DNA of 64,000 bases from Chryseobacterium daeguense DSM 19388 (lineage in GTDB: Bacteria > Bacteroidota > Bacteroidia > Flavobacteriales > Weeksellaceae). The stretch is from NCBI RefSeq assembly GCF_000430825.1, contig NZ_AUMT01000011.1, forward strand, positions 1 through 64,000. Direction: 5' to 3'. The position numbers and the translations under genes are program-made. Under the pieces are notes generated by a model. That model was given only the letters and a program-made list of their open reading frames with translations, was not told the DNA's origin and ran no database searches. This document shows, piece by piece, positions 15,213-27,876 of this stretch (the stretch's first letter is position 1; each line of letters begins with the position of its first letter).

Positions 15213-17645
15213 TTAAAATATCGCCGGATATTTCTGAGGATTTGTTTCATTAAACATTGCGTAAATTCTTTCCACCATATCATCTGCAGACGGCTTGCTG
15301 AAATAATCTCCGTCGCTTGCATACGCAGGTCTGTGATCGTTAGCAGCAATCGTCAATGGATCTGAATCTAAGAATCTGAAAGCTTTTTGCTTCTCTAAAA
15401 TCTGTTGCAGAATAAATGCTGAAGTTCCACCTTCCACATCTTCGTCTATTACGACTAATCTGTTGGTTTTCTTCACAGATTCAGCAATTTCGTGAGTTAA
15501 ATCAAACGGAATTAACGACTGAACATCAATCACTTCCGCAGAAATTCCTAATTTTTCCAATTCATTTGCCGCTTCCATGACAACTCTCCACGTTGATCCG
15601 TACGTTACCAAAGTAACATCCTTCCCTTCTTTGGTTACCTCAATTTTACCAACAGGAATAGTGAATTCACCCAAGTTGTCAGGTTGTTTTTCTTTTAATC
15701 TGTAACCGTTCAGGCATTCAACAATCACTGCCGGCTCATCTGCCTGAAGCATGGTGTTGTAGAATCCTGCAGCAATCGTTAAGTTTCTTGGAACCAATAC
15801 CAAAATACCTTTTGAAAGGTTAAGAATTCCCGCCATCGGAGATCCGGAATGCCAGATTCCTTCCAGTCTGTGGCCTCTTGTTCTGATGATTACCGGAGCT
15901 TTCTGGCCGCCTTTTGTTCTGTAATGAACTGTCGCCAAATCATCACTCATCCCCTGCAGACAGTACAAAATATAGTCTAAATACTGGATTTCTGCGATAG
16001 GCCTTAACCCTCTCATCGCCATACCAATACCTTGTCCTAAAATTGTAGCTTCACGGATTCCTGTATCTGCAACACGAACTTCACCATATTTTTCCTGCAT
16101 TCCTTCCAGTCCCTGGTTTACGTCACCGATATTTCCGGCATCTTCACCAAATACTAAAGTTTCAGGATATTTTTCAAAGATTTTATCGAAATTGTTTCTT
16201 ACTACCACTCTTCCGTCCACTTCCTCCGAGTTTTCAGAGAAAACAGGCTTAATTTCTTTTACATTTTCAGCCTTCCATTGAGACTGGGAATATAAATGAG
16301 AAGAATAATTATCTTTTTCAACTTCAAATATTTCGTTGTACTTCTGCATCAGCTGGTTTCTTTCTGCAGAATTTGTTCCTCTTGTAGCCAGTAAAGCTTT
16401 TCTCGTTAAATGGAAAATATCTTTTTTAGCCTTGGAAACTATTTTATTGTATTGATTGATATAGCCTTCTATTTCAGCATTCTGACCTTTAATGTTTTCT
16501 ACCAGAGGCAATACTGAATGCGCTAATTCAGTGATTGTTTTCTGATAGTTTTCCCAAGCAGTTTTTTGCCCGGCTTTTACTATTTTTTTCGCTTCTTCTT
16601 CAATAGCATCTAATTCCTCAACTGTTGCGATAATTTCTTCTTTACCTTCAATTTCGATTGAATAATTCAAAATCCATTCTCTGAATTTCACCAATCCGTC
16701 AAACTGCGCTTCCCAAGCTAAACGTTCCTCATTCTTATATCTTTCGTGGGAACCGGAAGTTGAGTGCCCCTGAGGCTGTGTAACTTCAATAACATGGACT
16801 ACAACCGGAATGCTTTCCACCCTTGCAAACTGCTCTGCTCTTGCATAAGCATCCAATAATGCAGGATAATCCCAGGCTTTTACCTGAATAATTTCACATC
16901 CCTGAAACTCACCTTCTTTTCTCTGGAAACCGCTTAACATTTCGGCAATATCCGCTTTTGCTCTCTGCTTCATGGTAGGGACAGAAATCCCGTAACCGTC
17001 ATCCCAGATTGAAACAATCATAGGAACCTGAAGCGCACAGGCAGCATTCAGTGTTTCCCAGAAATGACCTTCCGCTGTAGAAGCATCCCCTATAGTTCCA
17101 AAAGCGATTTCGTTACCATCTTTTGAAAACTTTTCAGAACCTTCAAACTTCACTGATTTATATATCTTGGAAGCCTGAGCCAGACCTAACAATCTTGGCA
17201 TCTGTCCTGCTGTAGGAGAAATGTCAGAAGAAATGTTTTTCTGAGCTGTTAAATCTTTCCAGCTTCCGTCTTCATTTAAACTTCTTGTTGCAAAATGCCC
17301 GTTCATCTGTCTTCCGGCGGATGCAGGCTCTCTTTCAACGCTTGTATCGGCATACAACTGAGCAAAGAAACTCTCTACCGTTAATGCATCTGCGGCCATT
17401 GCAAAAGTCTGATCCCTGTAGTATCCTGAGCGGAAGTCTCCGTTTTTGAAAACCTTCGCCATTGCCAGCTGAGGAAGCTCTTTACCATCCCCAAAAATTC
17501 CAAATTTAGCTTTTCCCGTAAGTACTTCTCTTCTACCTAAATAAGACATTTCGCGAGAAATCCTTCCCAGCTTATAGTCTCCAAGTATCTGATTTTTAAA
17601 ATCTTGAAAAGAAATTTGCTGTGTTTCAATGTAGGTTGTTTGCAT
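15213..17645 (-). CDS. 2-oxoacid dehydrogenase E1, fused alpha and beta subunits
   Basis: 810 residues joining E1 alpha (about 1-400) and E1 beta (about 470-810) of a branched-chain-type 2-oxoacid dehydrogenase complex. The alpha part has the thiamine diphosphate site IAFGTIGDASTAEGHFWETL and WDDGYGISVP; the beta part has VFGEDAGNIGDVNQGLEG, the ADTGIREATILGQGIGMAM helix and a C-terminal transketolase domain. The complex oxidatively decarboxylates branched-chain 2-oxoacids, supplying iso-fatty acid precursors. The fused form is usual in Flavobacteriia. Substrate by family, not proven. Confidence 0.88.
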   Translation of the reverse strand: MQTTYIETQQISFQDFKNQILGDYKLGRISREMSYLGRREVLTGKAKFGIFGDGKELPQLAMAKVFKNGDFRSGYYRDQTFAMAADALTVESFFAQLYADTSVEREPASAGRQMNGHFATRSLNEDGSWKDLTAQKNISSDISPTAGQMPRLLGLAQASKIYKSVKFEGSEKFSKDGNEIAFGTIGDASTAEGHFWETLNAACALQVPMIVSIWDDGYGISVPTMKQRAKADIAEMLSGFQRKEGEFQGCEIIQVKAWDYPALLDAYARAEQFARVESIPVVVHVIEVTQPQGHSTSGSHERYKNEERLAWEAQFDGLVKFREWILNYSIEIEGKEEIIATVEELDAIEEEAKKIVKAGQKTAWENYQKTITELAHSVLPLVENIKGQNAEIEGYINQYNKIVSKAKKDIFHLTRKALLATRGTNSAERNQLMQKYNEIFEVEKDNYSSHLYSQSQWKAENVKEIKPVFSENSEEVDGRVVVRNNFDKIFEKYPETLVFGEDAGNIGDVNQGLEGMQEKYGEVRVADTGIREATILGQGIGMAMRGLRPIAEIQYLDYILYCLQGMSDDLATVHYRTKGGQKAPVIIRTRGHRLEGIWHSGSPMAGILNLSKGILVLVPRNLTIAAGFYNTMLQADEPAVIVECLNGYRLKEKQPDNLGEFTIPVGKIEVTKEGKDVTLVTYGSTWRVVMEAANELEKLGISAEVIDVQSLIPFDLTHEIAESVKKTNRLVVIDEDVEGGTSAFILQQILEKQKAFRFLDSDPLTIAANDHRPAYASDGDYFSKPSADDMVERIYAMFNETNPQKYPAIF

Positions 17646-17781
17646 AGCCTAATAAAAAAGTTTTTTGTTCTTGAAGTATTTTGCTAATATACACTTTTTA
17701 AATTAATTTTAATTTTTAATAATCTTTTTTAAAAATTTGATAATAAAAAAAATGTCCTTATTTTAGATTAAATTTGTAAAG

Positions 17782-18075
17782 ATGGAGAAAAAGTCGACCC
17801 ATATTCTTAATGCATCCAGCAATCTTTTGGGATTTTCACTGGTAATTATTACTTCCTTAAAAATCTCAAAAATGAGTGAGAGCACCCATTTGGATGAGTT
17901 TGCAGGTATTGCATGCCTGTGTTTTGCGATCAGCTGCTTTTTTTCTTTTTTATCAATCCGCTCAAAAAAAGAAAACCGTTCGCACAGATTTGAGAATATT
18001 GCGGATTATTTATTTTTAACAGCTTTATTTTGCATTGTATTAGCTGTTATAATTGTAACGGTGAAGATTATTTAA
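17782..18075 (+). CDS. small integral membrane protein
   Basis: 97 residues with three hydrophobic segments (about 12-28, 38-58 and 73-96) and short charged loops (SIRSKKENRSHRFENI). No known domain recognised. A TAAATTTG box at 17769-17776 ends only 5 nt before the ATG, so the mRNA may be almost leaderless. It ends 1 base before the convergent polyprenyl synthase stop. Confidence 0.6.
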   Translation: MEKKSTHILNASSNLLGFSLVIITSLKISKMSESTHLDEFAGIACLCFAISCFFSFLSIRSKKENRSHRFENIADYLFLTALFCIVLAVIIVTVKII

Positions 18076-18076
18076 T

Positions 18077-19054
18077 TTAAAATTTTCGCTCAATTACGTA
18101 ATCCAGCATAATATGTAAAGATTTTTTTGCTTCAGAGTCTGGAAACTCATTCAATATATCTTTGGCTTTTTGCTGAAAATCTTTCATTACCGTAATGGCA
18201 TAATTAAGCCCCCCTGAGTTTTTAACAAAATTCACAAGCTCCTTTACACGTTTTTGGTCGTTATTATAACGTTTTATCGTATTAAAATAATACTTTCTGT
18301 CGGTTTCATTAGCCGTTTTTAGGGTATGAATCAGCGGAAGGGTCATTTTTTGTTCCTTAATATCAATACCTACCGGCTTCCCGATAACATTTGATGTTAA
18401 ATAATCAAAAAGATCATCTTTAATCTGGAATGCCATTCCCGTGAATGTTCCGAAGTCCATCATTTTTTTAGCCAAAACTTCATCGGCATTATTAGATAAA
18501 ACCCCGATTTCGCAGCAGGCCGCGATTAAAGTTGCCGTTTTCTGGCGGATAATTTCATAATAAACATCTTCCGTAATGTCCAGCTTTCTTGCTTTTTCCA
18601 ATTGAAGAAGCTCACCTTCAGACATTTCACGAATGGTTCTGGAGATCACCCCCAGCAGGTCGTAATCCTTGTGATCCGTAGATAATAAAACTGATTTTGA
18701 CAATAGGTAATCCCCCACCAAAACGGCAATTTTATTTTTCCATAAAGCATTGATTGAAAAAAAATTACGACGTTTGAAACTTTCATCCACCACATCATCG
18801 TGCACTAATGTTGCCGTATGAATCAATTCGATCATGGAAGCTCCGCGATACGTTTTTTCATTGACTTCTCCAATAAGCTTTGCGCAAAGAAATACGAACA
18901 TCGGGCGCATCTGCTTGCCTTTTGTAGTAACAATAAAACGAGTGACTTTATCTAATAAAGGTACTTTACTCTGCATGGATTCATAAAACTTCTGCTCGAA
19001 AAGTTTCATTTCCTCATTGATCGGTCGCTTGATTTCTTCTACAGTATTCGCCAC
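18077..19054 (-). CDS. polyprenyl diphosphate synthase
   Basis: A 325-residue trans-isoprenyl diphosphate synthase. The first Asp-rich motif is LVHDDVVDESFKRR and the second is QIKDDLFDYL, with the GKQMRPMFVFL entry helix. These enzymes elongate farnesyl diphosphate with isopentenyl diphosphate to make the polyprenyl tail of menaquinone. Chain length cannot be read reliably from sequence. A TATCTTTG box on the minus strand (19096-19089) precedes the gene. Confidence 0.9.
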   Translation of the reverse strand: MANTVEEIKRPINEEMKLFEQKFYESMQSKVPLLDKVTRFIVTTKGKQMRPMFVFLCAKLIGEVNEKTYRGASMIELIHTATLVHDDVVDESFKRRNFFSINALWKNKIAVLVGDYLLSKSVLLSTDHKDYDLLGVISRTIREMSEGELLQLEKARKLDITEDVYYEIIRQKTATLIAACCEIGVLSNNADEVLAKKMMDFGTFTGMAFQIKDDLFDYLTSNVIGKPVGIDIKEQKMTLPLIHTLKTANETDRKYYFNTIKRYNNDQKRVKELVNFVKNSGGLNYAITVMKDFQQKAKDILNEFPDSEAKKSLHIMLDYVIERKF

Positions 19055-19088
19055 AATCTCGAATGATGGGATAAATTATTAACTTCCA

Positions 19089-19096
19089 CAAAGATA
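19089..19096 (-). promoter_or_regulatory. -7 box of the polyprenyl synthase gene
   Basis: Reads TATCTTTG on the minus strand, an exact TAnnTTTG, 35 nt upstream of the ATG. No well-spaced TTG found. Confidence 0.45.
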
Positions 19097-19123
19097 ATTT
19101 TTTTCAGTCAATTTTAAGAGAAA

Positions 19124-20002
19124 TTAATCTTTGAGTTTATCTTTTGGAATAAAATAAAGACTCGATTTTGCTGTTCCCAATGGAGAATGGAAGTCTTCCC
19201 CTGAAATATAAATCCCATTTTCATCCACTGTAATCCCTTCAATCTGCCCAATTGACAAAGCACTTCCCAGATAATACCGTTTAGGATTTCCTTTAAAAAA
19301 TATTCCAGGTTCGGTTTCATTGAAAATATGTAAGAACACTTCCGTTTTCTTTGTATAGCCTATTAAATAAAGCTTTTTATCGTAATAAGAAGCATCGGTT
19401 ATGATATAGTTTGTTTTGAAAGTTTCTACTTTTTGCGCTTTTTGTTTGTTTAAAACTTTAGGATCGATAATATAATGTGTTGTTGATTTTGCGCCCCATT
19501 CTTTCGTAAAAATATGGATTTTTCCATTTAAATAAATCATGGCTTCCGCATCAAAATTGGTCTTGGTATATTTTGGAATAAATTCTTCCTGTTCGGGATA
19601 TTCAAAAGAAATTAATTCAACTGAATCTTTTTTTAACGAATCATTTTTAAAAGGAACTTTGTAAATTTCCAAATCTTTCCTTGTGCCGTCATTATTTCCG
19701 AAATCGCCTATATAAAAGTTGGTCCCGTCATTTGTTAAAGCTTCCCAGTCTTTATTTTTTCCGTTTATTTTGATCGTATTTACAATTTTGCCTGTCGTTT
19801 TATCCAGTTCAAAAAGTTCGGGAGAATTTCCGCTGTCGTTGAATGTATATAGTTTCCCATTTATTATACTTAATCCCGATGTTTCCTTAATTTTTCCATC
19901 TAAATAAGAGACTCTGTATTTTCTTATCTTAAAAAGACTTGATTGTTGCGAAAATGATACAGTGGAAATGGTAATAGCTGCTATCAGGAAAAGCTTTTTC
20001 AT
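19124..20002 (-). CDS. exported beta-propeller-like protein
   Basis: 292 residues from the ATG at 20002, chosen because it opens a clean signal peptide (KKLFLIAAITISTVSFSQ); the longer ORF adds nine residues before it. The mature part repeats strand motifs such as SGLSIINGKLYTFNDSGN, DWEALTNDGTNFYIGDFGNN and QIEGITVDENGIYISGED, as in NHL/SdiA-regulated or phytase-like propellers. Binding or enzymatic role is unknown. Confidence 0.65.
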   Translation of the reverse strand: MKKLFLIAAITISTVSFSQQSSLFKIRKYRVSYLDGKIKETSGLSIINGKLYTFNDSGNSPELFELDKTTGKIVNTIKINGKNKDWEALTNDGTNFYIGDFGNNDGTRKDLEIYKVPFKNDSLKKDSVELISFEYPEQEEFIPKYTKTNFDAEAMIYLNGKIHIFTKEWGAKSTTHYIIDPKVLNKQKAQKVETFKTNYIITDASYYDKKLYLIGYTKKTEVFLHIFNETEPGIFFKGNPKRYYLGSALSIGQIEGITVDENGIYISGEDFHSPLGTAKSSLYFIPKDKLKD

Positions 20003-20080
20003 GACGTAAAAATATTTATTTGAGCGCAAATGATACTAATTTATTCATAAATATATTTATCTAAATTTAATATCATTCTG

Positions 20081-20152
20081 TTATTCTGACGAAGGAAAAA
20101 TCTCAGTACTTTTTTGAGATTCTTCACTCCACTTTGTTGCGTTCAGAATGAC
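20081..20152. repeat. intergenic repeat with nested inverted repeats
   Basis: ATTCTGA (20083-20089)/TCAGAAT (20143-20149) encloses AATCTCA (20099-20105)/TGAGATT (20115-20121), with TTCTTCACTCCACTTTGT between. I recall near-identical blocks between genes in many Flavobacteriia. It separates the propeller gene from the desaturase gene. Confidence 0.6.
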
Positions 20153-20225
20153 AAAATGATGTTGAACAAAAAGTTTAAAATTAGTCTTTATTTGTGTATA
20201 AATTTGCGTAATTCGTGTTTGAAAA

Positions 20226-21164
20226 TCAAGCTGATCTCTTCCTAATCTGCTCTTTATTACCATTTTTTTTCGCCCGGTAATCTCTTTGATACTGCCTTAC
20301 CGTTTTTCCGCTCCCGTCATGCCTCCATCCAGGTGAATTGAAAATATAATTAACCCGGTCGGAAAATTTTAAACCCGGCTGTTTAATATCTTTCCATATT
20401 TTTCGCCATTCATAAAGAAGAACTGTATCTGGTTTATTATCCGGCATTTTCGGATAAATCCCATACTTTACAGGAACCTTGGGATCTTCCTTTTCAAAGG
20501 TCCCGAAAATTTTGTCCCAGATAATGAGGCACATGCCCATATTTCTGTCGAGATATTTAATGTTACAGGCATGATGGACACGGTGATGAGAAGGTGTCAC
20601 AAAAATATATTCCAAAATCCCCATCGATTTTACTGTCTGCGTATGAACCAGCGTTCCATACACCTGACCAATGGCATAAACCACCATAATATGCCACGGA
20701 TTAAATCCTAAAAATGCAAGCGGAGAAAAGTAAAGATACCGGTACAAAGGCTGTAGAACCGGACTTCTGAAACCCGTGGTCACATTAAAATATTCCGAAT
20801 TATGATGCGTAATATGAACCGCCCAGAACGCCCTTGAATGATGATCCACATAGTGAAGAACATAATAAGCAAAATCTGTTATGATAAAGCAGATCAGCCA
20901 ATACCAAATGCTAAAATCCCATGAAAACAGTCTGTGATTATAAAAGAAAAACATAACACCCATTGCAAAAGCCTTCATCAGAAGATCGAGCCCGAAGTTC
21001 ATCAAAGCCAGGTAAATGCTTGTTGCAACATCTTTTTTATCGTACAATTTAGCCTCCGAAACGTGGCTGTAAATCATTTCTGCAAAAATAATAGTGGCAT
21101 GAACGGGAATCGCCCATGAATAGACATTTTCTAATCCATCCTCACCCAAGAAGTAATCCATCAT
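20226..21164 (-). CDS. sterol desaturase/fatty acid hydroxylase family protein
   Basis: 312 residues with several membrane segments and the eight-His di-iron pattern of the family: HYVDHHSRAFWAVHITHHN, and SPSHHRVHHACN further on. Such enzymes hydroxylate or desaturate lipids in the membrane; the actual substrate in Flavobacteriia is unknown. A TACCTTTG box on the minus strand (21189-21182) lies 18 nt upstream of the ATG. Confidence 0.85.
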   Translation of the reverse strand: MMDYFLGEDGLENVYSWAIPVHATIIFAEMIYSHVSEAKLYDKKDVATSIYLALMNFGLDLLMKAFAMGVMFFFYNHRLFSWDFSIWYWLICFIITDFAYYVLHYVDHHSRAFWAVHITHHNSEYFNVTTGFRSPVLQPLYRYLYFSPLAFLGFNPWHIMVVYAIGQVYGTLVHTQTVKSMGILEYIFVTPSHHRVHHACNIKYLDRNMGMCLIIWDKIFGTFEKEDPKVPVKYGIYPKMPDNKPDTVLLYEWRKIWKDIKQPGLKFSDRVNYIFNSPGWRHDGSGKTVRQYQRDYRAKKNGNKEQIRKRSA

Positions 21165-21181
21165 CTTGCATATGTTTAATA

Positions 21182-21189
21182 CAAAGGTA
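21182..21189 (-). promoter_or_regulatory. -7 box of the sterol desaturase-like gene
   Basis: Reads TACCTTTG on the minus strand, an exact TAnnTTTG just upstream of the start codon. Confidence 0.45.
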
Positions 21190-21237
21190 AGATTTTAAGA
21201 AAGTGTTAAGTTAATTTTTGAATTTTTTAATATAATT

Positions 21238-22272
21238 TTAATCTGCAGTTTTATTGGCTAGCTGCCCGCATGCTGCATCAATATCTCCACCACGGCTTTT
21301 TCTGACAACGCACACAATTCCTGCGTTTTCTAACTGACGGATGTAGTTTTCCTCTGCCTGCTTATTGCATTGGTCATATTTTCCGTCACCGATGGGGTTG
21401 TACTGGATTAAATTTACTTTAGAAGGAACCTGCTTACAATATTTAATCAGGGCTTTAATGTCTTCATCCTTATCATTGATATCTTTCCAGACACAATATT
21501 CGAAAGTGATTACGGAGCCTGTTTTTTTGTACCAGTACTGCAGAGATTCCATAATTTCCGTTAGAGGAAACTTATCAGAGAAAGGCATGATTTCATTACG
21601 CTTGGATTCAATAGCAGAGTGTAAAGACAATGCTAATTTTACACGTAATTCTTCATCAGCCAGCATTTTGATCATCTTAGGAATTCCAGACGTAGAAACG
21701 GTAATTCTTCTTGCAGACATTCCCAAACCTTCCGGCTGGGTAATTTTCCTGATGGCTTCCACCACATTTTTGTAATTCATCATCGGCTCACCCATTCCCA
21801 TAAAAACGATATTGGAAAGCGGCCTGTTGAAATACATTTTACTCTGGCTGTCAATTAAAGCCACCTGATCCACGATCTCGGCAACTTCAAGGTTTCTCAT
21901 TCTCTTAAGCCTTGCCGTTGCGCAGAATTCGCAGTTTAGGGAACATCCTACCTGTGAGGAAACACAAGCGGTAGTTCTTGTTTCTGTAGGAATTAATACG
22001 GATTCTACCAATAATCCATCATGAAGCTTCACTCCGTTTTTAATGGTTCCGTCCGTGCTTTTCTGGAGCTGATCTACTGAAACGGGATTGATGGTATATT
22101 CTTCAGCAATTCTTTCGCGAAGAGGTTTCGAAAGATTCGTCATTTCATCAATCGAATGGAGGTTTTTACTCCACAACCAGTCATACACCTGCTTCGCACG
22201 AAACGGCTTTTCCCCCAAAGACACAAAGTACTCTTTGAGCTGGTCCAGTGATAAAGTTCTGATATCTTTCAT
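21238..22272 (-). CDS. rlmN: dual-specificity RNA methyltransferase RlmN
   Basis: 344 residues, full length. The radical-SAM cluster motif is CSLNCEFC (CX3CX2C), followed by GMGEPMMNY and the RRITVSTSGI strand. The C-terminal DAACGQL holds the second catalytic cysteine. The enzyme methylates C2 of A2503 in 23S rRNA and A37 in some tRNAs. It lies next to queA, another tRNA-modification gene, in the same direction. Confidence 0.96.
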   Translation of the reverse strand: MKDIRTLSLDQLKEYFVSLGEKPFRAKQVYDWLWSKNLHSIDEMTNLSKPLRERIAEEYTINPVSVDQLQKSTDGTIKNGVKLHDGLLVESVLIPTETRTTACVSSQVGCSLNCEFCATARLKRMRNLEVAEIVDQVALIDSQSKMYFNRPLSNIVFMGMGEPMMNYKNVVEAIRKITQPEGLGMSARRITVSTSGIPKMIKMLADEELRVKLALSLHSAIESKRNEIMPFSDKFPLTEIMESLQYWYKKTGSVITFEYCVWKDINDKDEDIKALIKYCKQVPSKVNLIQYNPIGDGKYDQCNKQAEENYIRQLENAGIVCVVRKSRGGDIDAACGQLANKTAD

Positions 22273-22284
22273 TGTAGGTTTTAG

Positions 22285-22334
22285 GGATTAGGACAAAGGA
22301 TTTAGGACAAGCTAAGCCCTAAATCCTAATTCCT
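22285..22334. repeat. inverted repeat between queA and rlmN
   Basis: AGGATTTAGG (22297-22306) pairs with CCTAAATCCT (22318-22327), extended by GGATTAGGA/TCCTAATTCC. It can fold in either RNA strand and may attenuate read-through from queA to rlmN. Confidence 0.55.
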
Positions 22335-22343
22335 ATTATCTTA

Positions 22344-23393
22344 TTAAAGAATCAACATCGCATCTCCGTAAGAGTAGAATTTATACTTCTCTTTTACGGC
22401 TTCTTCGTATGCGTGCATTACGAAGTCTCTTCCTGCAAATGCTGCAATCATCATGATTAATGTAGATTTTGGCGTGTGGAAGTTAGTGATCATTGAATTA
22501 GCAACTCCGAAATCGTGCGGCGGATAGATGAATTTATTAGTCCAACCGTGGAATGCGGAGATTTTTTTGTTTGAAGAGACAGAAGTTTCCAATGCTCTCA
22601 TCGTAGTTGTTCCCACTGCGCATACTCTTCTGTGATTGTCAACTGCTTTATTGATGATATCTGCATTTCTTTCGTCGATGAATACCTCTTCAGATTCCAT
22701 TTTGTGCTTGGAAAGATCTTCTACTTCAATCGGGTTGAAAGTTCCCAAACCTACATGAAGTGTAATTTCTGCAAAGTTAATTCCTTTGATCTCCAGTCTT
22801 TTCATCAAATGTTTTGAGAAGTGAAGGCCGGCTGTAGGTGCTGCCACAGCTCCTTCTATTTTTGCATAGATGGTCTGATATCTTTCAGCATCTTCCGGCT
22901 CTACGGCTCTTTTGATATATTTTGGAAGCGGAGTTTCTCCTAATTCTTTTAATTTAGCTCTGAATTCTTCATAAGAACCGTCAAATAAGAATCTCAAAGT
23001 TCTTCCTCTTGAAGTAGTATTATCGATAACCTCAGCTACCAGAGATTCATCCTCTGTGAAGAATAATTTATTCCCAATTCTGATTTTTCTTGCAGGATCT
23101 ACAAGAACGTCCCACACACGGGTTTCCTTATCCAGCTCTCTTAAAAGGAATACTTCAATTTTAGCACCGGTTTTTTCCTTATTTCCATAAAGGCGTGCAG
23201 GGAAAACCTTAGTATTATTAAAGATAAAAAGATCTTCTTCATTGAAATAATCTACAACATCTTTGAACAGTTTGTGCTCAATAGTCTGGGTTTTTCTGTC
23301 CAAAACCATTAATCTTGCTTCGTCTCTGTGTTCTGATGGGTGTTCTGCAAGTAATTCCGCAGGAAGATCAAAATTAAAATCTGATGTTTTCAT
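22344..23393 (-). CDS. queA: tRNA preQ1(34) S-adenosylmethionine ribosyltransferase-isomerase
   Basis: 349 residues, complete. QueA signatures include [20 protein letters not shown] at the N-terminus, [36 protein letters not shown] and [13 protein letters not shown]. It transfers the ribosyl group of S-adenosylmethionine to preQ1 in tRNA to form epoxyqueuosine. A well-formed promoter lies upstream. Confidence 0.96.
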   Translation of the reverse strand: MKTSDFNFDLPAELLAEHPSEHRDEARLMVLDRKTQTIEHKLFKDVVDYFNEEDLFIFNNTKVFPARLYGNKEKTGAKIEVFLLRELDKETRVWDVLVDPARKIRIGNKLFFTEDESLVAEVIDNTTSRGRTLRFLFDGSYEEFRAKLKELGETPLPKYIKRAVEPEDAERYQTIYAKIEGAVAAPTAGLHFSKHLMKRLEIKGINFAEITLHVGLGTFNPIEVEDLSKHKMESEEVFIDERNADIINKAVDNHRRVCAVGTTTMRALETSVSSNKKISAFHGWTNKFIYPPHDFGVANSMITNFHTPKSTLIMMIAAFAGRDFVMHAYEEAVKEKYKFYSYGDAMLIL

Positions 23394-23447
23394 TTTTTAA
23401 ATTACGGTTTAAAAATTACCAAATTACAAGATGTAATTTTCGGAGTG

Positions 23448-23479
23448 CAAATATACGATATGAAACACCCCTTTGTCAA
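23448..23479 (-). promoter_or_regulatory. promoter of queA
   Basis: On the minus strand TTG (23479-23477), 21 nt, TATATTTG (23455-23448). Both boxes and spacing fit the Bacteroidota consensus. Confidence 0.7.
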
Positions 23480-23589
23480 GTATTATTTACATTCCTTTTA
23501 AATTAATTTAAAATAAAACAAAAAACCGTGATATTACGGTAATTTTTAAAGGTAAAAAAATTGTATTTTGGTGTCTTAAAAAATATACT

Positions 23590-24282
23590 ATGAGCAAATA
23601 TTCAATTGAGGCTTTCGTAAACGAAACCAAAGAGAATCCAATGGAAAGAGATTATTTTGAGCTGGAAAAACCCGCACTTTTGGAAATTAACCTGAACAAT
23701 CAGTCTGTGTGGACAAAAGCCGGAAGCATGGTCGGATACATCGGGAACATCAATTTCGAAAGACAGGGAATGCTTTCCGGAGGATTGGGAAATCTATTGA
23801 AAAAAGCCATCAGCGGCGAAGGTTCCAGACTGATGAAAGCTGAGGGAACAGGCAAATTATACGTTGCGGACGAAGGCAAAAAAGTTCGTATTCTTTACCT
23901 TAATAACGAAACGGTTTGTGTAAACGGAAATGATGTTTTAGCCCATGAACAAAGCATTAAAAGCGACATCACCATGCTAAAAAGCATTGCAGGAGTAATG
24001 TCCGGCGGACTTTTTCAGGTGAAGCTTTCGGGGACGGGACATATCGCCATAACAACACACGGTGAACCTTTAACATTAATGGTAACACCGGATGCGCCTG
24101 TTTTCACAGACCCGAATGCTACCGTTGCGTGGTCCGGAAACCTAAGCCCCGAACTTAAAACCAATGTCTCTTTCAAAAGCCTTATCGGAAGAGGAAGCGG
24201 CGAAGAATTCCAGATGAAATTCTCAGGAAACGGATGGGTACTTATTCAGCCGTACGAGGAAGTGTACAGAATTGAGAAATAA
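23590..24282 (+). CDS. AIM24 family protein
   Basis: 230 residues with the TIGR00266/AIM24 double beta-barrel pattern: VWTKAGSMVGYIGNINFERQG, then LYVADEGKKVRILYLNNETVCVNG, FQVKLSGTGHIAITTHGEP and FSGNGWVLIQPYE. Function is unresolved in bacteria. A good terminator follows. Confidence 0.85.
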   Translation: MSKYSIEAFVNETKENPMERDYFELEKPALLEINLNNQSVWTKAGSMVGYIGNINFERQGMLSGGLGNLLKKAISGEGSRLMKAEGTGKLYVADEGKKVRILYLNNETVCVNGNDVLAHEQSIKSDITMLKSIAGVMSGGLFQVKLSGTGHIAITTHGEPLTLMVTPDAPVFTDPNATVAWSGNLSPELKTNVSFKSLIGRGSGEEFQMKFSGNGWVLIQPYEEVYRIEK

Positions 24283-24309
24283 TTTGATAAAAATTTTTTA
24301 TATAAAATC

Positions 24310-24341
24310 AGCTGTTTCAAAAAAATTGGAACAGCTTTTTT
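24310..24341 (+). terminator. terminator after the AIM24 gene
   Basis: AGCTGTTTC (24310-24318) pairs with GGAACAGCT (24328-24336) with one G-T pair, followed by seven T. Confidence 0.85.
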
Positions 24342-24442
24342 TATTTAAACTAAAGAATAAAACTAAATTTATTAATTTAATCAACTTTTTACTGATTTAT
24401 CATTTGTCAGTGATATTTTAATATATTTAAGTATCAAAATAA

Positions 24443-26731
<2,289 letters not shown>

Positions 26732-26741
<10 letters not shown>

Positions 26742-27766
26742 ACCATATTATACGGAAGTTTATCAACACTCTTAATTATGAGATTACTCCTGTCACCAAC
26801 GGGCTGATCAATGCTACCTATATTTTAGAAAATAAAGATAAAAACGAAAAATATATTCTTCAAAGAATAAATACAAATGTGTTTAAAAATCCTGAAGCGA
26901 TCGTCAATAACCACTTAAAAATCAATTCCATTCTTGCAGACAGTGATTATCAACTTCAGATCATCAGGCCAATCCCTTCCATTTCAAATGAATACATTGT
27001 AAAAGATAAGCATAATGAATCCTGGAGAATGCTGGGTTTTGTGGAAAACAGCATTACTTTCCTGAAAGCTCCGGATCTTGAAACCGCTTTTGAGGCTGCC
27101 AAAACTTTCAGCTATTTTCTTAGCATTATCAATGAACACGATGCTCCCGAACTGGAAATTACTTTGCCCGACTTTCTTAATTTTGAAAAAAGAATTACAG
27201 ATTATAAAAAATCACTGGAAAATGCATCTTCCAATTTACGGGAAAACGCCAAAACAGAAATAGAATATGCCAATCAGTTGCTGTCTTTACCTGAAAAATG
27301 GATCAAAATGGTAGAAAACAAGACGCTTCCTCCAAGAATTGTTCATGCAGACGCTAAGATCAGCAATATTCTTTTTGATAAAAATCATCGGCCGGCTGCT
27401 GTGATCGACCTTGATACCGTCATGATTTCCACTATTTTATATGATTTCGGAACCATGATACAATCGTACACCAATAAATATGATGAAGACGATGGAACCG
27501 CAAAAAATAATTTCAATGAAGAAGTATATGAAGCTGTGAAGAAAGGTTTTTTATTTTATCTGAAAGAAAAATTACTGCCTCAGGAATCTGACAATCTGGA
27601 TTATGCAGCACAGGTGGCCATTTATATTCAGGCTATCCGGTTTCTGGCGGACTATCTGAACGGAAGCACTTATTATTCTATTAAATATCCTGAGCACAAT
27701 CTGGACCGGACTAAGAATCAGTTTCAGCTTTTGCAGGGACTGAGGGATTATTTAACTAAAAATTAG
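26732..27766 (+). CDS. aminoglycoside-phosphotransferase fold kinase, NahK-like
   Basis: 344 residues. The N-terminal TNGLINATYILENK and YILQRINTNVFKNPEAIVNN are characteristic of N-acetylhexosamine 1-kinase (NahK). The catalytic VHADAKISNILFD and metal-binding VIDLDTV follow, then YDFGTMI. NahK phosphorylates GalNAc or GlcNAc at C1. With GH109 upstream it completes a path from bound GalNAc to GalNAc 1-phosphate. Kinase fold is firm; the sugar is inferred. Confidence 0.8.
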
Positions 27767-27876
27767 ATAAATAAAGCTTTTCTTATTTAAACATTAAGAA
27801 ATTAAGTATTGCTTACTATTAAACAATTTAAGAAATCATACATTGATTTTTTAAGCTTATTAAGAATGACTTTTAA

